Positions 62,520 to 64,000 of a DNA stretch of 64,000 nt are shown here, in pieces. A model generated the notes under the pieces. It was not told the origin of the DNA, made no database searches, and was given only the letters and a program-made list of their open reading frames with translations. Origin of the DNA: Aggregatibacter kilianii (lineage in GTDB: Bacteria > Pseudomonadota > Gammaproteobacteria > Enterobacterales > Pasteurellaceae); NCBI RefSeq assembly GCF_003130255.1, contig NZ_NRCN01000001.1, forward strand, positions 1,792,501-1,856,500, written 5' to 3'. Each line of letters starts with the position of its first letter. Position 1 is the stretch's first letter. Made by a program: the position numbers and the translations under genes.

Positions 62520-64000
62520 ATGATAAATAGAAGACGTTTTATTCAAATCGGCGCGAGCAGCGTACTGGCGCTCAGTTGTCATCGCATGGCGTTCGCGAAA
62601 AGCGATAACCAAGTCGATTTACGCATTATCGGTACCACCGATATTCACAGTTTCTTGACGGATTTTGACTATTACAAAGACGCGCCGACAGAGAAATTCG
62701 GTTTTACCCGTGCGGCAAGTTTGATTCGTCAAGCCCGTGCGGAAGTAAAAAACAGCGTGTTGGTGGATAATGGCGATTTGATTCAAGGCAACCCGATTGC
62801 CGATTATCAAGCGGCAGTGGGCTATAAAGAAGGTAAACCGAACCCGGCGGTGGATTGCTTAAATGCTATGCATTATGAAGTGGGAACATTGGGTAACCAC
62901 GAGTTTAACTACGGTTTGGATTATTTAGCCGATGCTATTAAACAGGCGAAGTTCCCGATTGTGAACGCCAACGTGGTGAAAGTGGGAACAGAGGAGCCTT
63001 ATTACACGCCTTATGTGATTCAGGAAAAAACGGTGGTGGACAATAAAGGCAAGTCACATAAGCTAAAAATCGGTTATATCGGTTTTGTGCCGCCGCAAAT
63101 TATGGTGTGGGATAAAGCCAATTTAACGGGCAAGGTGGAAACCCGCGACATTGTAAAAAGTGCGCAAAAATATGTGCCGGAAATGAAGAAAAAAGGCGCG
63201 GATATTATCGTTGCATTAGCACATACCGGCCCATCCGACGAGCCGTATCATGAGGGCGCAGAAAACTCCGCGTTCTATCTTGCCGATGTGCCGCACATTG
63301 ATGCGGTGATTTTCGGTCACTCCCACCGCTTGTTCCCGAATAAAGAATTTGCCAAATCACCAAATGCGGATATTGCCAAAGGCACCGTAAAAGGCGTGCC
63401 GGAAAGCATGGCGGGCTATTGGGCGAACAATATCAGTGTCGTGGATTTGGTATTGAGCGAGCATAACGGCAAATGGATTGTGACCGACGGCAAAGCGGTA
63501 TTACGTCCGATTTATGATGCGGAAAACAAAAAGGCGTTGGCAGAAAATGACCCGGAAATGACCGCACTTTTAAAAGAAACCCATGAAGCGACCCGTAAAT
63601 TCGTATCACAGCCGATTGGTAAAGCTACCGACAATATGTATAGCTATTTGGCATTGGTGCAAGATGATCCAACCATTCAAATTGTTAACCAAGCGCAAAA
63701 AGCCTATGTGGAAAAAGTTGCTCCAAGCGTACCGGCCATGGCTGGCTTGCCAATTTTAAGTGCGGGCGCACCGTTTAAAGCGGGCGGTCGTAAAAACGAT
63801 CCGACAGGCTACACCGAAGTGAACAAAGGCGAGTTAACGTTCCGCAATGCAGCGGATTTGTATTTGTATCCGAATACCTTGGTGGTCGTGAAAGTCAGTG
63901 GCGAGCAACTGAAAGAATGGTTGGAATGCAGCGCGGGGATGTTTAAGCAAATCGATCCGGCGAGCGATAAACCACAATCTTTATTGGATTGGGAAGGCTT
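62520..64000 (+). CDS. cpdB: CpdB, 2',3'-cyclic-nucleotide 2'-phosphodiesterase/3'-nucleotidase, 3' end outside window
   Basis: The ATG at 62520 begins [20 protein letters not shown], a twin-arginine-type signal. The mature protein starts the metallophosphoesterase domain: [38 protein letters not shown] are the two-metal ligands. The C-terminal 5'-nucleotidase domain is entered ([10 protein letters not shown], about residue 420) before the window ends at codon 493. It hydrolyses cyclic and 3'-nucleotides in the periplasm, here probably exported by Tat. Confidence 0.95.
   Translation, partial: MINRRRFIQIGASSVLALSCHRMAFAKSDNQVDLRIIGTTDIHSFLTDFDYYKDAPTEKFGFTRAASLIRQARAEVKNSVLVDNGDLIQGNPIADYQAAVGYKEGKPNPAVDCLNAMHYEVGTLGNHEFNYGLDYLADAIKQAKFPIVNANVVKVGTEEPYYTPYVIQEKTVVDNKGKSHKLKIGYIGFVPPQIMVWDKANLTGKVETRDIVKSAQKYVPEMKKKGADIIVALAHTGPSDEPYHEGAENSAFYLADVPHIDAVIFGHSHRLFPNKEFAKSPNADIAKGTVKGVPESMAGYWANNISVVDLVLSEHNGKWIVTDGKAVLRPIYDAENKKALAENDPEMTALLKETHEATRKFVSQPIGKATDNMYSYLALVQDDPTIQIVNQAQKAYVEKVAPSVPAMAGLPILSAGAPFKAGGRKNDPTGYTEVNKGELTFRNAADLYLYPNTLVVVKVSGEQLKEWLECSAGMFKQIDPASDKPQSLLDWEG

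Overview
The window is chromosomal DNA of a Pasteurellaceae bacterium, most likely Aggregatibacter (genus is inference). The 9-base Haemophilus-type DNA uptake sequence AAGTGCGGT or its complement occurs dozens of times, often as inverted pairs acting as terminators. The order dsbC-recJ-(DsbA-like)-mtnN is also one I know from Haemophilus.

Layout. 1-11.3 kb is core genome: a partial unknown gene, der, cbpA-cbpM, lysS, prfB with its programmed frameshift, a small exported protein, dsbC, recJ, a DsbA-like protein and mtnN. 11.4-17.7 kb is a nickel-import and hydrogenase-maturation operon, nikKLMQO-hypB-hypD-hypE, behind a MerR-type promoter with a 19-bp spacer. 17.7-25.6 kb is an accessory hotspot between hypE and hypF. 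It holds a pentapeptide-repeat protein, a helix-hairpin-helix protein, a MORN/YwqK-like exported protein, a permuted papain-like protein, an ANT(6)-like adenylyltransferase, an unknown membrane protein and an aroE-like gene, separated by dispersed palindromic repeats and by duplicated 3' ends of hypE and of the aroE-like gene. hypF follows, with an in-frame repeat insertion.

28.2-38.7 kb is a hydrogenase-4 operon, hyfABCDEFGHI. Its last genes, a hycH/hyfJ homologue and the protease gene hycI, lie at 48.4-49.3 kb. They are separated from hyfI by a contact-dependent-inhibition-like island: a broken TpsB transporter gene, a short CdiA-like exoprotein with a C-terminal nuclease-like toxin, an Imm49-like immunity gene, an orphan toxin cassette with a WHH nuclease motif and two small putative immunity genes. 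Related ~145-bp repeats flank the island. A bufferin/HvfABC-type module (doxX, hvfA, hvfB, hvfC) at 49.3-52.6 kb lies between two IS3-family remnants and inverted 26-bp ends. After a P-loop ATPase gene comes fdhF, whose in-frame TGA is a selenocysteine codon with a recognisable SECIS hairpin. 56.2-62.3 kb is a Fur-type iron locus: a siderophore-class ABC importer divergent from a TonB-dependent receptor. A partial cpdB runs off the right end.

Taken together, nik (nickel supply), hyp (active-site assembly), hyf (membrane hydrogenase) and fdhF (selenocysteine formate dehydrogenase) form a nearly complete formate hydrogenlyase locus. hypA, hypC, the sel genes and a dedicated regulator are not in the window. 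Accessory DNA has entered this locus at least three times, each time beside repeats.
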